From Luidia sarsii (taxonomy: Eukaryota > Echinodermata > Asteroidea > Paxillosida > Luidiidae), in the NCBI GenBank assembly GCA_949987565.1, contig OX465114.1, positions 3,810,832-3,874,831 of the forward strand: a stretch of 64,000 bases of DNA, in the 5' to 3' direction. A program made the translations under genes and the position numbers. Below are positions 1 to 11,639 of the stretch, one piece after another. Numbering within the stretch: the first letter of the stretch is position 1; the number at the start of each line of letters is the position of its first letter. The notes beneath the pieces were generated by a model. That model did not search any database, was not told the origin of the DNA, and saw only the letters and a list, made by a program, of their open reading frames with translations.

Positions 1-59
1 ACATATAATTATGTCGTTCATACGGGATGTAAATCGTAGGAAGGAGTAGAACAATGTAC

Positions 60-155
60 TCACAAGGCACTATTCGTACATTGTACGTACGACGATTGTA
101 TGTACGTACGACTAATATGCCGTACGTACGACTTATATGCCGTGCATACGAGTAA
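60..155. repeat. Degenerate TACGTACGAC tandem array
   Basis: Short units of the form TACGTACGAC-TTATATGCCG recur about every 20-24 bases, with many self-complementary TACGTA cores. Similar degenerate arrays occur at 8818-8990 and 9780-9900. No coding signal is seen. Confidence 0.6.
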
Positions 156-210
156 GGTAAGTTGGATCCTTTCGCAATTGTCCTAATTTAGGCAATCTCT
201 CGGGTATAAA

Positions 211-275
211 AGGCAAGCTACACGCCATGAACGTCTACTTTACTGCCTAATACAGTGAGCTCCCTTTGCAGGCTA
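211..275 (-). promoter_or_regulatory. Inverted copy of the ApeC-gene upstream module
   Basis: Read on the minus strand, this stretch carries TAGCCTGCAAAGGGAGCTCA, then AGGCAGTAAAG, then GCGTGTAGCTTG, in the same order and spacing as 10438-10500 upstream of ApeC gene A and 45871-45930 upstream of gene C. No ATG-led signal-peptide exon follows on the minus strand before the window ends. It is either a relic or the upstream part of a gene lying outside the window. Confidence 0.6.
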
Positions 276-2950
276 TAAACGGCAACGAGAAACACCGGCA
301 ATGGCTCGCCAGAATTGTGAGTCAACGGTGCTGAAAATATGTGTTTTGTTACATCGCTAAGTAGCCATGGATACAGACTGAAGTTGGCAGTAAAAAACCG
401 CGTGGCGCGATAGAGGAAGGTAGAATTTAATCAATAGCAAAACGAGAGCCTTTGTTATACAATCAGGGAAGGTACAAACTGTGAACGGGTATACCGTAGG
501 CTTACTGCATTTTTTTAAATTAAAAGCTAAGCCATCGCCTTTCTTACTAACCAACCTTCGTACGAATCTATCAAAGTAAATATAGCTTGGTAAAGAAATG
601 GGCATATCTCACAGGCCCGTTGGAAGCTTCACAAAAGTTTGGGAAAGGCACTAGAAATCTTCATGTTTTTGTAATCAACATTTAAGAAACAAGAAACCGC
701 GGAGTAGGTTTTTGGGCCTGCTCAAGACTCCCTTGAAAACAAATACATATTGCGTTGTGCATTCTCGGCACAATGCAATTTCTCTTTCAATACAAGTGCT
801 CACCTTTTTTCTGTTAAAATATAACCACCTTCTTTTTTTTCTATTTTCTCCGTTGTAAATGTTTCAGTGAGGCATTTCAAGTAATACCCCATTACATACC
901 AAATCTCCAGGTTATCTCAGCAGTAATGTCAAACATTGAACACAGATAGGAGAGACATGGCCATTCGGTCTCATTTTTTAGACGGGAGTTGCAGATTCCT
1001 TTTTTTTTTACACAGAATGTAATTCGGGAAAAGTTAAAAGACCAACAATTAGCGATGGTGTATTGTGCGCGCATCAAGACTCATCCAAGTAACTTTTCAA
1101 ACAACACACAAATGTAAACGACACAGGAGAAAATGACCCATGCCTTGTACCTGCACTGGACTTCTGTACTTGTTCTTGAAAATCTTTATATTTTTTTAAA
1201 ATCTGTTTCATCATACCTTATCTTTTTGAATATTGCTCCTCATTTTGTTTGTATTGTAGGTATAAATGGACCCTTCTTTTGGATTGTTTACTTAAAGAGA
1301 GTCATACAAAAGGAGGTAATGAACTGCAATTACACTCACGGGACTCGGTTTTATTGATCTGCTTCTTATAATTCAATCTTAGGTCTGACCAGGTTCTCAC
1401 GCGTACGTGTCTGACCAGGAATCTTTGTACAGGGGGGGGGGGTTCCCGCCACCAACGGCTCGCTATATTGGATCAGGCCGTTGGGCAATTTGAATGAGAA
1501 AAAACATTATATTAACATACAAATGATGCTACTTTGCATTAACTAAAGGAACGTCCGTTTGAGTGAACGCGCTATAATGGGTTAAAACAAAATATTATGG
1601 GGGTAGTAAGACTTCAACTTGTGACACATGTGTATGACGTATGAAGGTAAGCATTCACCTACTTCCCTGAAATGATCTTTGTATTCATACAAATTATGTC
1701 CTTCCGACATGCAAACACCCCAGCAATTGCTGGGCTAAAGTGGGCTTCAATTTCAAAAACCGTAACACTGATGGAAGCAATGGTATCGTGTCTACATCGC
1801 AAGACGTCTCGTAGCATAGCATTTTAACTTCATATGCATTCGCGCGCACATGTATACAAAGTAAGTACGCGCAAGTGAAATATTGCATACACACGTTTTG
1901 ATCATATCAGACACGCATATTTACCAGTCTCGTTTGTTTGGCGTAATAATAACAAACACACCTGAGTCTACTCACAAGGCTTCAAAAATAAATGTACAAA
2001 TGGAAGCCCCTGTCAAACATTAATGACCGTACATAATTATATACATTGATGGACAATTGTAATGACGACATGCGCAGAGTAATTGACATGTAACACCGGA
2101 TATGTATGTCCGATATGGACAAATAAAATATCACAGTATGCACAACAAGACAGGAAAATACAGGAAGCGATAATTCGACTTTCCCAGTGGTTGTGATGCT
2201 GTAACCGAAAATATACAGTAATCAAATCAAAGGAATTATGCTTTGAAATATTACAAGGGATATCGAAAAGGTGAAGGCACTCTCACGCCATCCTATCGCG
2301 GCAATAAGTCTCTTTGCACCTCGTGATTCAGCCTGCTGATGTCGCTTGACTGTGAACAAGTGCACGTGGACAAACTGCCAGCATGACAACTCACGTGTAC
2401 AAGTCGCCGCAAGGTGGCGCTCTTTTGATTCACGGGCAGCATTTCTCAAGAGCCACCAACATGTATTTGCATGTGTTTCTTAGTATAGCAGGCAAATATT
2501 GTTTATACGGCAAGAAGTGGGAAGCGAATTGTGCGGCGTAGAATAGGCATTCTAGCATTGCACACATCGATTGCTACACGTTCTTTTTTCCCTTTTTATA
2601 AGTAAGAAGTAGGGAAGTATTTAAAGAATATTAGCAATGATTTGTTTTCATTTAGTACTTCAAGTTTTCATAGTTGCATGTTATTTTCATAGATAACATA
2701 ACCATAACTTTTTCCACAGTCTTTCGCTTAAGTATTATCTCTGTTTTTTTTAACCCCGGGTTATTAGCGTACGTTCATTCAGTATTATTTGTGATACGTT
2801 TTATAACGCGTTCACTGTACGTTCATTTAGAATAAAACTGACTCCAATGTGTAAGCAGCTGGGCAGGCTTATCGCAAATTAGTGTATATCTGTTATGTTA
2901 TTTTGAAGGTGTTCATTGAGGTTGTGAACGACGGAAGGATGAACTTGAAA
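276..2950. other. Non-genic stretch
   Basis: Only short, unconvincing ORFs are present on either strand. There is an unusual run of ten G near 1430. I see no recognisable exon, RNA gene or named element here. Confidence 0.5.
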
Positions 2951-2956
2951 TGCAAC

Positions 2957-3235
2957 AATCCAGTAGGCTACGCCCACCATAGCAACGGCCAAGCAACCGC
3001 GCACATGCACACAGCATGCAACGATCATCCACACGCCGTGCGCGTTGTAAGCGACTACGTGGTCCACTGCACACTCGCAACCACCGAAAGCACTTCTCTC
3101 CGTTGGACATGGTTTGGGAAAAGGCCAAAAATGTACATTTCATTTCTTGCCAGGATATCGAGAGTCAGAATTAAAAGAAAGATATCATCACCGCATGACC
3201 ATTTGTAAGGATAAAACTCGAATTAGCAAAGGAAT
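2957..3235 (+). mobile_element. Truncated copy of a mariner-type MITE
   Basis: The stretch closely matches the interior of the complete element at 17310-17723: the CCACCATAGCAACGGCCAAG block, the GCACATGCACACA block, and the GGAAAAGGCCAAAAAT block followed by TTGCCAGG. The left terminal inverted repeat is partly preserved (AATCCAGTAGGCTACGCCC). The right terminus is missing, so it is an old truncated copy. Confidence 0.65.
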
Positions 3236-3239
3236 TGCC

Positions 3240-3530
3240 TACTTCTTACTGGCGCATATTTCATTCAATGAATCGCATTGACAAGAAACCCGCGCTGAAA
3301 GAGAGACCAGATCTTAAAGATCGCAACAGCAGCAACAAATTACCATCCTTCCTTGAAGTGCACGACCCGAATATCAACGGCGACTCCAAATTCTACGAGA
3401 CATACACAAAACACGCTATAAATATTTTCACTAACGCATTTTTTGACGTAAACGTTTCCGCCACAACCTGTGTGGATTTGTATTCAATGCGTTTAATAAC
3501 GCAGTAGTCAAGATTACACCATTACAGTTT
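3240..3530 (+). repeat. Dispersed block shared with 4282, 5660 and 7810
   Basis: Contains a motif run (ATGAATCGC, ACAAGAA, CCGC, GAAAGAGAGA) that recurs at 4282-4345, 5660-5725 and 7810-7880. It appears to be part of a larger local repeat. The 90-codon open frame here has no recognisable domain and I do not call it a gene. Confidence 0.5.
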
Positions 3531-3589
3531 TATTTGAAGTGATAAAGGATAAGGATAAGATCCATGAAAAGTGGCTATTGGAGAGGTTC

Positions 3590-6500
3590 ATGAATGCCTC
3601 GATATGCCTTCAAATACATCATCACGTGAGGTGTCATTCGATTGTTGTGCAGGAAGCACTATAGTACTGGACCGTGCTTTGCAGCGGGAACTGTGTCAGT
3701 CCGTCTGTCTGTAGTATTTAGGATGCAGTTGAAAATATATAGAAACACTAACATTGAATATCAACAAAAAAGAAAAGCCACATAATCAAACCAAACAACA
3801 GATAGCATACGATTGATGCAATGACAGCTAAGCAGGTAAAGTCCACACTCTCCACCGCTTGCCGCAGAGATGCAAAGTGACAAAAAATTAAAGACACGGT
3901 AGACCGCCAACGTTTCAAGGACATCACAGCTAGAAATATTTATTGCTTTTCCCCGGTAACCCAACGGGCGGTAGGTATTGATTTCGCACGCCTTCTGGTG
4001 CAACGAGACGATATTTGGTATTGACACGCTTTTACGGCTAGGCAGCGAACAAGGCGTTTGTCGTGAAGTCGACCAGACCTGATCGAAATCGATCGGGTAG
4101 GTAGACGAAAGATATGAAAATCTCGAAACCGAGTATTCAAACTAAATCCAACTAAAGCTGCCCTTTTAGTGCACAAATAAAAAATCCTGTCACTGCCATG
4201 TAAATGCACATAAGAATCCATGGACCGATTTCAGAGATCTAATTGAAGCTAAAATTCTGCACTTTCAGGAAGCTGTAAGCGCATGATAATTCATTCAGTG
4301 AATCGCGTATACAAGAATTCCGCAGTGAAAGAGAGAGCGTGTATCTTACGTTCGCAGCAGCTGAAAAAAGTGGCAATAGTTCATTGAGATGGGAAAACCC
4401 AACGTTCAACGGCGATCCCAGTTTCTTTGTTAAATAATGCAGCAGTCATTACACACTATGAACATCTAAACCATGAAAATGGAGTGAAAATGTCCATTAG
4501 CCGTGACAGGTAAATCCACAATATTTTCACACCCTTATTTCAAACCGCACAATTAACCAAGAAATTGTCACGGTGTTTTCACCAGTGGTCTTCAAGGCCA
4601 CATTCCTGGTGTTAAATGGCTAGAGGCAATTTAGAAGTATCTGGGAGTGACAGTTACAAGGACACCGTACCGTACCTCTATGGAGGCTGGTGGTCCCTAC
4701 AATTGAATTAGCCATCCCTTAAGATGCATGCCACCCTAGATATTCACTTTTTTCACGGTCTCTGTAGTGACCTGAAGATGTCCTTATCAGGTGAGAGAGG
4801 CACTTTTTTTCTTCACGGTGAATTCACTGTAGAAATCACAGTGATTTTTGAGTTTCATGGCGAAATGAGATTTTCAACTGTCATAGTGACAGTATCATTA
4901 GTAGGAGAAGATCCATGATGGTACATGGTGCTTGGCAGGGTTCACGATCGCCTCGGTATGCCTCCAAATACATGTCATTGGATGAGGTGTCATCCGAATG
5001 TTGTGTAGAAAGCACTATAGTACTGGACCGTGCTATGCAGCGGAAATTATATCAGTCTGTCTGTCTGTTATTACAAGCATTTGATTCTAGGTTAGTATTA
5101 AGGATGAAGTTGAAAATGTATAAAAACATTAACATTAAATATCAACAAAAAAGAAAAGCAATATAATCAAACCAAGCAACAGATAGCATGCGATTGATGC
5201 AAGGACAGCTACGCAGTTCCAACTCCCCCTGCTTGGCGCATAGATGCAACGTGACGAAAATAAAGACACGGTAGACCACCAACGTGTCAAGGACATCACA
5301 GCTAGAAATATCTATTGCTTTTCCCCGGTAAGCCAACGGGCGGTAGGTATTGATTTCGCACGCCTTCTGGTGCAACGAGACGATTTTTGGTATTGACAGG
5401 CTTTTACGGCTAGGCAGCGAACAAGGCGTTTGTCGTGAAGTCGACCAGACCTGATCGAAATCGATCGGGTAGGTAGACGAAAGATATGAAAATCTCGAAA
5501 CCGAGTATTTAAACTAAATCCAACTAAAGCTGCCCTTTTAGTGCACAAATAAAAAATCCTGTCACTGCCATGTAAATGCACATAAGAATCCATGGACCGA
5601 TTTCAGAGATCTAATTGAAGCTAAAATTCTGCACTTTCAGGAAGCTGTAAGCGCATGATAATTCATTCAGTGAATCGCATATACAAGAATTCCGCAGTGA
5701 AAGAGAAAGCGTGCATCTTACGTTCGCAGCAGCTGAAAAAAGTGGCAATAGTTCATTGAGATGGGAAAACCCAACGTTCAACGGCGATCCCAGTTTCTTT
5801 GTTAAAGTAGGCAGCAGTCATTACACACTATGAACATCTAAACCATGAAAATGGAGTGAAAATGTCATTTAGCCGTGAAAAGTAAATCCACAGTATTTTC
5901 ACACCCTTATTTCACGCCGCACAATTAACCAAGAAATTGTCACGGTGTTTTCACCAGTGGTCTTCAAGGCCACATTCCTGGTGGTAAATGGCTAGAGGAA
6001 ATTTATAAGTATCTGGGAGTGACAGTTACAAGGACACCGTACCGTACCTCTATGGAGGCTGGTGGTCCCTACTTGTAATTGAATTAGCCATCCCTCAAGA
6101 CTGGAGCATGCCACCCTAGATATTCACTTTTTTCACGGTCTCTGTAGTGACCTGAAGATGTCCTTATCAGGTGAGAGAGGCACTTTTTTTCTTCACGGTG
6201 AATTCACTGTAGAAATCACAGTGATTTTTGAGTTTCATGGCGAAATGAGATTTTCAACTGTCATAGTGACAGTATCATTAGTAGGAGAAGATCCATGATG
6301 GTACATGGTGCTTGGCAGGGTTCACGATTGCCTCGGTATGCCTCCAAATACATGTCATCCGAATGTTGTGTAGAAAGCACTATAGTACTGGACCGTGCTA
6401 TGCAGCGGAAATTATATCAGTCTGTCTGTCTGTTATTATAAGCATTTGATTCTAGGTTAGTATTAAGGATGAAGTTGAAAATGTATAAAAACATTAACAT

Positions 6501-6830
6501 TAAATATCAACAAAAAAGAAAAGCAATATAATCAAACCAAGCAACAGATAGCATGCGATTGATGCAAGGACAGCTACGCAGTTCCAACTCCCACTGCTTG
6601 GCGCAGAGATGCAACGTGACGAAAATAAAGACACGGTAGACCACCAACGTGTCAAGGACATCACAGCTAGAAATATCTATTGCTTTTCCTCGGTAAGCCA
6701 ACGGGCATCTGTTGACAATAGTTTGGTATCGATTGCGCACGCCTCCTGGCTCAACGAGATGATGTTTGGCATTGACAGGCTTTTACTGCTAGGCAGCGAA
6801 CGAGGCGTTTGTCGTGAAGTCGACCAGACC
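3590..6830 (+). repeat. Tandem segmental duplication, about 1.37-kb unit, two full copies and one partial
   Basis: Copy 1 is roughly 3590-4915, copy 2 roughly 4916-6297, and copy 3 is a partial copy from about 6298 to 6830. Landmarks recur with a stable offset: CTAGGCAGCGAACAAGGCG near 4038 and 5410, with a variant near 6790; CATGCCACCCTAGATATTCA near 4726 and 6109. The block AGCACTATAGTACTGGACCG appears near 3655, 5013 and 6378. Identity between copies 1 and 2 is high by eye. The roughly 80-codon minus-strand frames inside each copy reflect the repeat and show no known domain. Confidence 0.85.
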
Positions 6831-7117
6831 ATTCCACTCAGTCATTCCCCTCAGCCTCCGATCCTGTCCAAGAGCTGCACAAAAAATAGATACGCCATCG
6901 GCCAATGAGCGCTCCAAATGCAAATAATGCCACTTTAACTAGTTGCCATGTAAGCGCACCAATTAAGGGCGCGCTCAATAAGCTTTCAAAGATAGACTCA
7001 GGTTATCCTCGAGCGACCGAGCCTACTTTCTCGCTGGGTAAGTTAGAGGCATTGACGTCAGAGCAACTCCAGGAATGGCCGGAATATACACAAAACTTTT
7101 AGACACCAGAAGTCGCC

Positions 7118-7735
7118 ATGTTAGTGAACCCACTACGAAGCCTGTAGCTGTCAAGTTTATAGTGCACACAGTACGAAGCCTCTACCTGTCATTTAAGGTC
7201 ACTCACTACGAAGCCAGTAGCTGTCAAGTTTATAGTGCACCCACTACGAAGCCTCTACCTGTCATTTAAGGTCACTCACTACGAAGCCTGTAGCTATCAA
7301 GTTTATAGTGCACCCACTACGAAGCCTCTACCTGTCATTTAAGGTCACTCACTACGAAGCCAGTAGCTGTCAAGTTTATAGTGCACCCACTACGAAGCCT
7401 CTACCTGTCATTTAAGGTCACTCACTACGAAGCCAGTAGCTGTCAGGTTTATAGTGCACCCACTACGAAGCCTCTACCTGTCATTTAAGGTCACTCACTA
7501 CGAAGCCAGTAGATGTCAAGTTTATAGTGCACCCACTACGAAGCCTCTACCTGTCATTTAAGGTCACTCACTACGAAGCCTGTAGCTATCAAGTTTATAG
7601 TGCACCCACTACGAAGCCTCTACCTGTCATTTAAGGTCACTCACTACGAAGCCTGTAGCTGTCAAGTTTATAGTGCACCCACTACGAAGCCTCTACCTGT
7701 CATTTAAGGTCACTCACTACGAAGCCTGCAGCTGC
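7118..7735 (+). repeat. 73-bp satellite array, about 8 copies
   Basis: The unit is a dimer of two related halves of 36-37 bases that both start with CACTACGAAGCC. One half continues with AGTAGCTGTCAAGTTTATAG, the other with TCTACCTGTCATTTAAGG. The landmark GCCTCTACCT falls at 7178 and 7251, giving the 73-base period. Copies differ by only a few substitutions, which suggests recent amplification. Confidence 0.93.
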
Positions 7736-7794
7736 AGTGTCGATATACATACGCATCCTTGCACCGATTAAATGGCTGTAATTAAATCTTAATG

Positions 7795-8240
7795 TTGCAC
7801 TTTCGGGACGCTGTAAGCGCATACATAATTTAATGAATCGCGTAGACAAGAAATCCACGCGGAAAGAGAGAGCGCTGAAATTGTGCGCTTAACATGCTGT
7901 TTTGTTCGCAGCATCATAAATAAAGTGGGATCGATCCTTGAAGAGGACGACACGTATTTAAACGGCAACCTCAAATACTACGAGACAGACATAAAACACC
8001 ATCAATATAAACAACTTTGCCCTGATCTTGTACAAAAAACCACGGACAGCTTGGACAGTGTGAGGTCGCGACATTGTGTACACAGCACACACATTATTGG
8101 TAAAAAGGTCAAATGGACTACACCATTTCTCACAATGGGGAGGGGCTATAGATACAAAAACACAATATGCCTAAACATGGAAGGTACACATATCAGTACT
8201 CGACTCTGTAATACAAAACACTACACAATTTCATAAATAA
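7795..8240 (+). repeat. Partial copy of the upstream repeat block
   Basis: The first 90 bases repeat the GCTGTAAGCGCAT, AATGAATCGCGTA and GAAAGAGAGAGCG motifs seen near 4270 and 5650. A 117-codon frame covers the rest but shows no family signature. Confidence 0.45.
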
Positions 8241-8815
8241 AGGTTTATTGTTCAAGTACTTCTATTTTCTACAGCACATAAACAAGAATTAATTGAATGA
8301 GAAAACAACTTATCTATGTGATAACATATAAAATCTAAAATATACAGATGATGAGCGGTTGAAAAATAAATTCTAAGTCAGATATGGCGGACTCCAATAT
8401 AGTTTTACAATTGAACGACAACTAAACATAAAACGATGGTGTAAAAAACATACTTTAGAGGCATTTTTTATTTGGAATAAACGGAATGGCATAATATGTG
8501 GCACAAAACTTTATGGCGTACTTTTTTAAAAACTGTTTATACGTAAGCACCAACATGAAATAGAGCACCAAAATAAAGTGTTAAGAGCTGCTTGGTAAAT
8601 TATCAGTAAAAGCTTTATCTGACATAGGCCTATGGTAAGAAGTAAGGTTTCCTTTTTATCTTCAATATTATTATTCAGTTGACTTTTGCCTGCATCTAAA
8701 TCATCTTCTAGATTGCTTCGTTTTGCCTTTTCAGTTTTTAACTGCTGATCTAATTTACGTTAGGTGGGACTACCTGTTTTGTGGCCAACTTAAAAGGTGT
8801 ATCTGGAGTTTCGTA
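8241..8815. other. Non-genic AT-rich stretch
   Basis: No exon-like frame, RNA gene or recognisable element seen. Confidence 0.4.
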
Positions 8816-8817
8816 GG

Positions 8818-8990
8818 TTCGACTTACATCCTGTACGTTCAACTGATATACGTCCGACCTATATATCGTAGATTATACTGATATATCGGACGATCCCCTG
8901 ATATAATTCGTACGTACGTCTTGTGAATAATGGTTTGAGTCGTGCGTTCGATTATCTCGTGTGTACGACTTATGTATATCGTCCTGTGGG
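8818..8990. repeat. Degenerate TACG/ATATCG array
   Basis: Loose repeats of CGTACGAC, TATATCGGACG and TTATGTATATCGT, related in style to the arrays at 60-155 and 9780-9900. Confidence 0.5.
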
Positions 8991-9004
8991 TACATAATTA
9001 TAGC

Positions 9005-9225
9005 GTTGTTCAAAGCGGTATCTCCGGTACGGCTTCGTGCAGGGATCCGGGCCAGACGCAAACAAACCACGTCACAACGGCGCTATACCCCGCCGTATCT
9101 AAGCTGTACACGACACGCGTAACTTGCCGCTTCCATAACACACAGAGCAGTCGGTGTCCGTACATGTGTACGGGCGTGTACGCAGTCGGCCCAGCAGCTT
9201 TGAGTAGCAAGATCGTATTGTCAGT
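9005..9225 (-). mobile_element. Dispersed repeat family R, copy 1
   Basis: About 220 bases shared with 47955-48195 and 49553-49790 (opposite orientation) and 50185-50405 (same orientation). Shared landmarks are TCTCCGGTAC near one end, CTGTACACGAC in the middle, CGTACATGTGTACG, and TAGCAAGATCG near the other end. The compact size and recurrence suggest a short non-autonomous transposon. Confidence 0.7.
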
Positions 9226-9779
9226 CTGTATTTTTGTTTGTGCTTCTTTGAAAATCTGTAAAATTATGTACAAAAATCGGCGAAGGGGGCTCAGCGATAT
9301 GTAAGAATGCAGCTTTCATGAGTATTGACGAATTTTCTGCAGGCAATCACAAAACGTAGAAAATGCGGTTTCACAAACAAAGTAACCATGAATTGTACGT
9401 GTTGCGTGCACAGATCATGCACAATTCCCCATGTGCTTCTGTAAGGGAATCTGGCCTAATTACCGTACTAAACATGACTGCGGACATGTCACGCATTGTG
9501 ACAAATAGCGCCCAGTATTCGTAGCTGGCTACTATTTATTATTGTAATTACGCGCTTGTGTTACACAGAACCATCAGGAAAAGGCTCCACCAAAACATGT
9601 ACGTATGCAAATTGCGGACGGGGAATGGGGCTGCTTTCAGATATCACTGGCAACGGTAGTGCGCAAAGTAAGGCCGGATTTAGATTTCTATATTGTCGGC
9701 CAACCACTTGATCAAGGCTAGTGCGTAGGCCTAAATGATTTACCAAGTACGCGCGATATATTGCCTACTCGTTGGAGAG

Positions 9780-9900
9780 TTATCCATACGTCTTTCGTAT
9801 GACTTATACGTCATTGGTACGAGATGTACGTCGCACTTGCAAGATATACGTCGGACGTATGAGATACGAGTGGCACGATATAGCTCGTTCAGTGCAGCCC
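9780..9900. repeat. Degenerate TACG-rich tandem array
   Basis: Repeats of the type ACGTC-N-TACGA-GATGTACGTCG, with near-palindromic units similar to those at 60-155. Confidence 0.5.
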
Positions 9901-10430
9901 AGTACGTGGCGTACGTCGGGTTCCCAGACGACGAACGAGCATGCTGGCGTCAAGAAATGGAACAATGTGCACATTTCGTATGCAAGGCAGGACAGTCTGG
10001 CAATAACGCACACCTCAGCCAAATCATGATCACCTTCCAGATGATTTTCCTTAATTCATCAATATCTGTATATACAATACAAATACAAATGTGCAGGAGT
10101 ATAATAAAGTATAACTAATAGTAATAGGAGTGATGTTTTAACAGGTATTCTTTAACACAGTCCTCACATTGCGCTGGCATTGGTAACTTATTAAATTCCT
10201 ACTTTATCACCATCGGCACTTCATTTGCAAACATAATTCCATCCACTACCTCTCATTTCAGTCATTTTTTGAACGAACACAACTCTTCTTTTTGTATTAC
10301 TTTGCCCTACATCTTCTGCTGATATAATTGACTTATTTCCAGAAATGACACCACCTTCCTATTTGGCACCAATCGTTTATTTCGCTAACGTCAACATTGC
10401 AGGACAATACTGGCGAGGCGTTCCTTCGTG
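9901..10430. other. Non-genic stretch upstream of ApeC gene A
   Basis: No gene or named element seen. The 127-codon frame at 9735-10118 has no family signature and overlaps a repeat array. Confidence 0.4.
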
Positions 10431-10437
10431 TAATTTA

Positions 10438-10520
10438 TAGCTTGCAAAGGGAGCTCACTATTAGGCAGTAAAGTGCACGTTTCCAGCGTGTAGCTTGACT
10501 CCGTCAGATGGCCACCTCAC
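10438..10520 (+). promoter_or_regulatory. Relic of a gene C-type 5' region
   Basis: TAGCTTGCAAAGGGAGCTCA, the AGGCAGTAAAG motif and AGCGTGTAG match 45871-45930 upstream of gene C. It is followed by an ATGGCCACCTCAC that corresponds to the gene C start ATGGCCACATCAC. Here the frame stops soon after, and the working start lies 240 bases further on. Confidence 0.65.
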
Positions 10521-10530
10521 GGCTTGCCAT

Positions 10531-10605
10531 CACGTGACTCTTTGATCACGCGCTAGGGGGTGTTTTTGTTGATGCGCAGCCATGGTAACGCACGCTGATA
10601 TAAAA
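10531..10605 (+). promoter_or_regulatory. Core promoter of ApeC gene A (E-box, RFX-like X-box, TATA)
   Basis: An E-box CACGTG lies at 10531-10536. A half-palindromic GCCATGGTAAC at 10579-10589 resembles an RFX X-box, and TATAAAA sits at 10599-10605, so transcription should begin near 10630. The same order of elements precedes gene B at 36238-36312, which makes this a shared, conserved promoter. Factor identities are inference from motif shape. Confidence 0.65.
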
Positions 10606-10748
10606 ACTGGTTTGCTGTGAGCGCAGGATACAGAAGAGTCTTTTGCGGCGAACATCCTTGTCATTCGAAGACTATCGAGGGATCGAGAGCGCTTAGTCAG
10701 TCTGTATTTCGACGTGAACAGCGATCACCGTGCGTTCAATTATTAGCA

Positions 10749-10941
10749 ATGGACCTTAACAGTTACCTATTCTTTTCTCTGTTGCCACTCTGCTTGGCAG
10801 TCTTGCTTTCCTTGCTGCTTGTCCGCGGGGAATCCTGCGGCGCCATGACCACCGCCGATCCAGGAGACGATCTCGCCTCGCTCATGGCGAAGACCATCGC
10901 CAAATTCAAGACCCAATGCCGCGGGAAAAGAAAACAAACAG
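10749..10941 (+). CDS. Secreted ApeC-domain (apextrin-like) protein, gene A, exon 1
   Basis: First coding exon, 64 codons plus one base, ending at a GTAAGT donor. The ATG at 10749 is chosen because it opens a clear signal peptide (hydrophobic LLPLCLAVLLSLLLV, small residues before ESCG) and no in-frame ATG lies upstream. After the predicted cleavage comes a roughly 40-residue linker with two cysteines (SCGAMTTADPGDD, then QCRGKRKQ). Splicing to exons at 14603-14884 and 15201-15541 gives an 816-base coding sequence, 271 aa: signal peptide, linker, then one ApeC domain from about residue 68 to the end. ApeC proteins of amphioxus are secreted or cytosolic recognisers of peptidoglycan and muramyl dipeptide; a similar role here is inferred from the family. 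The promoter carries TATA and X-box motifs. Confidence 0.88.
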
Positions 10942-11639
10942 GTAAGTTAGCGCTTTACTTTGAAATCAAAGTCTATCTCGAGGACATTATGGTAAGAACT
11001 GAATTGGGCCTCTAAACTTTCCCCTTGTAAAATTTATCACATAACAGTTCCTCTGTGTGGTCATTTTATGCATAGATTGAAATATATAATTCAGGTTAAT
11101 TGGCCCAAAGGCTCAAACTGCCTAAAAATCAATGTCACACAAATTATAATCAGTTGAATTTCAGCCTTGTATATTGTTTTACGCCATTGACACTTGGTTC
11201 TGTAAGCACTTGGTACCTTTTCAAGATACATGGTTTCAAGAAAAGTTAACAGCTCATTAATCCACGATGTTTCCCGAACGAGCCTCCTCTGAAATAATGA
11301 TTCATTAAGGAAAGCAAAGCCGCAAACGTGTCACAAAATTGAACCGTATACGCTATTGCGAATAGGGACTGACATAGGGGTAAATAAAAAGTCCTATATA
11401 GGCTAACTATAATCGGAAACAATTTATTTTCCTGGTAGATATGTGACAACCCAAAATTTACGAGACAGGGTTTTTCCCTAAAAGAGCGTCCAAAGTACCA
11501 ATCATTTCGTGTAACGATATTGTTCTCAGATTCCGGACCCAGTCCTCGCTTTTAATTAAAGAAAATTAGCACAGCGCTCAATCGCATTCATAATAATGGA
11601 GGAATAAATATACAAAGCAATACAGATTTGAAAATGTAA

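Noticed and set aside
7118..7735. CRISPR-like direct repeats
   Set aside because: There are no unique spacers; the whole 73-bp unit repeats, and the DNA is from an animal.
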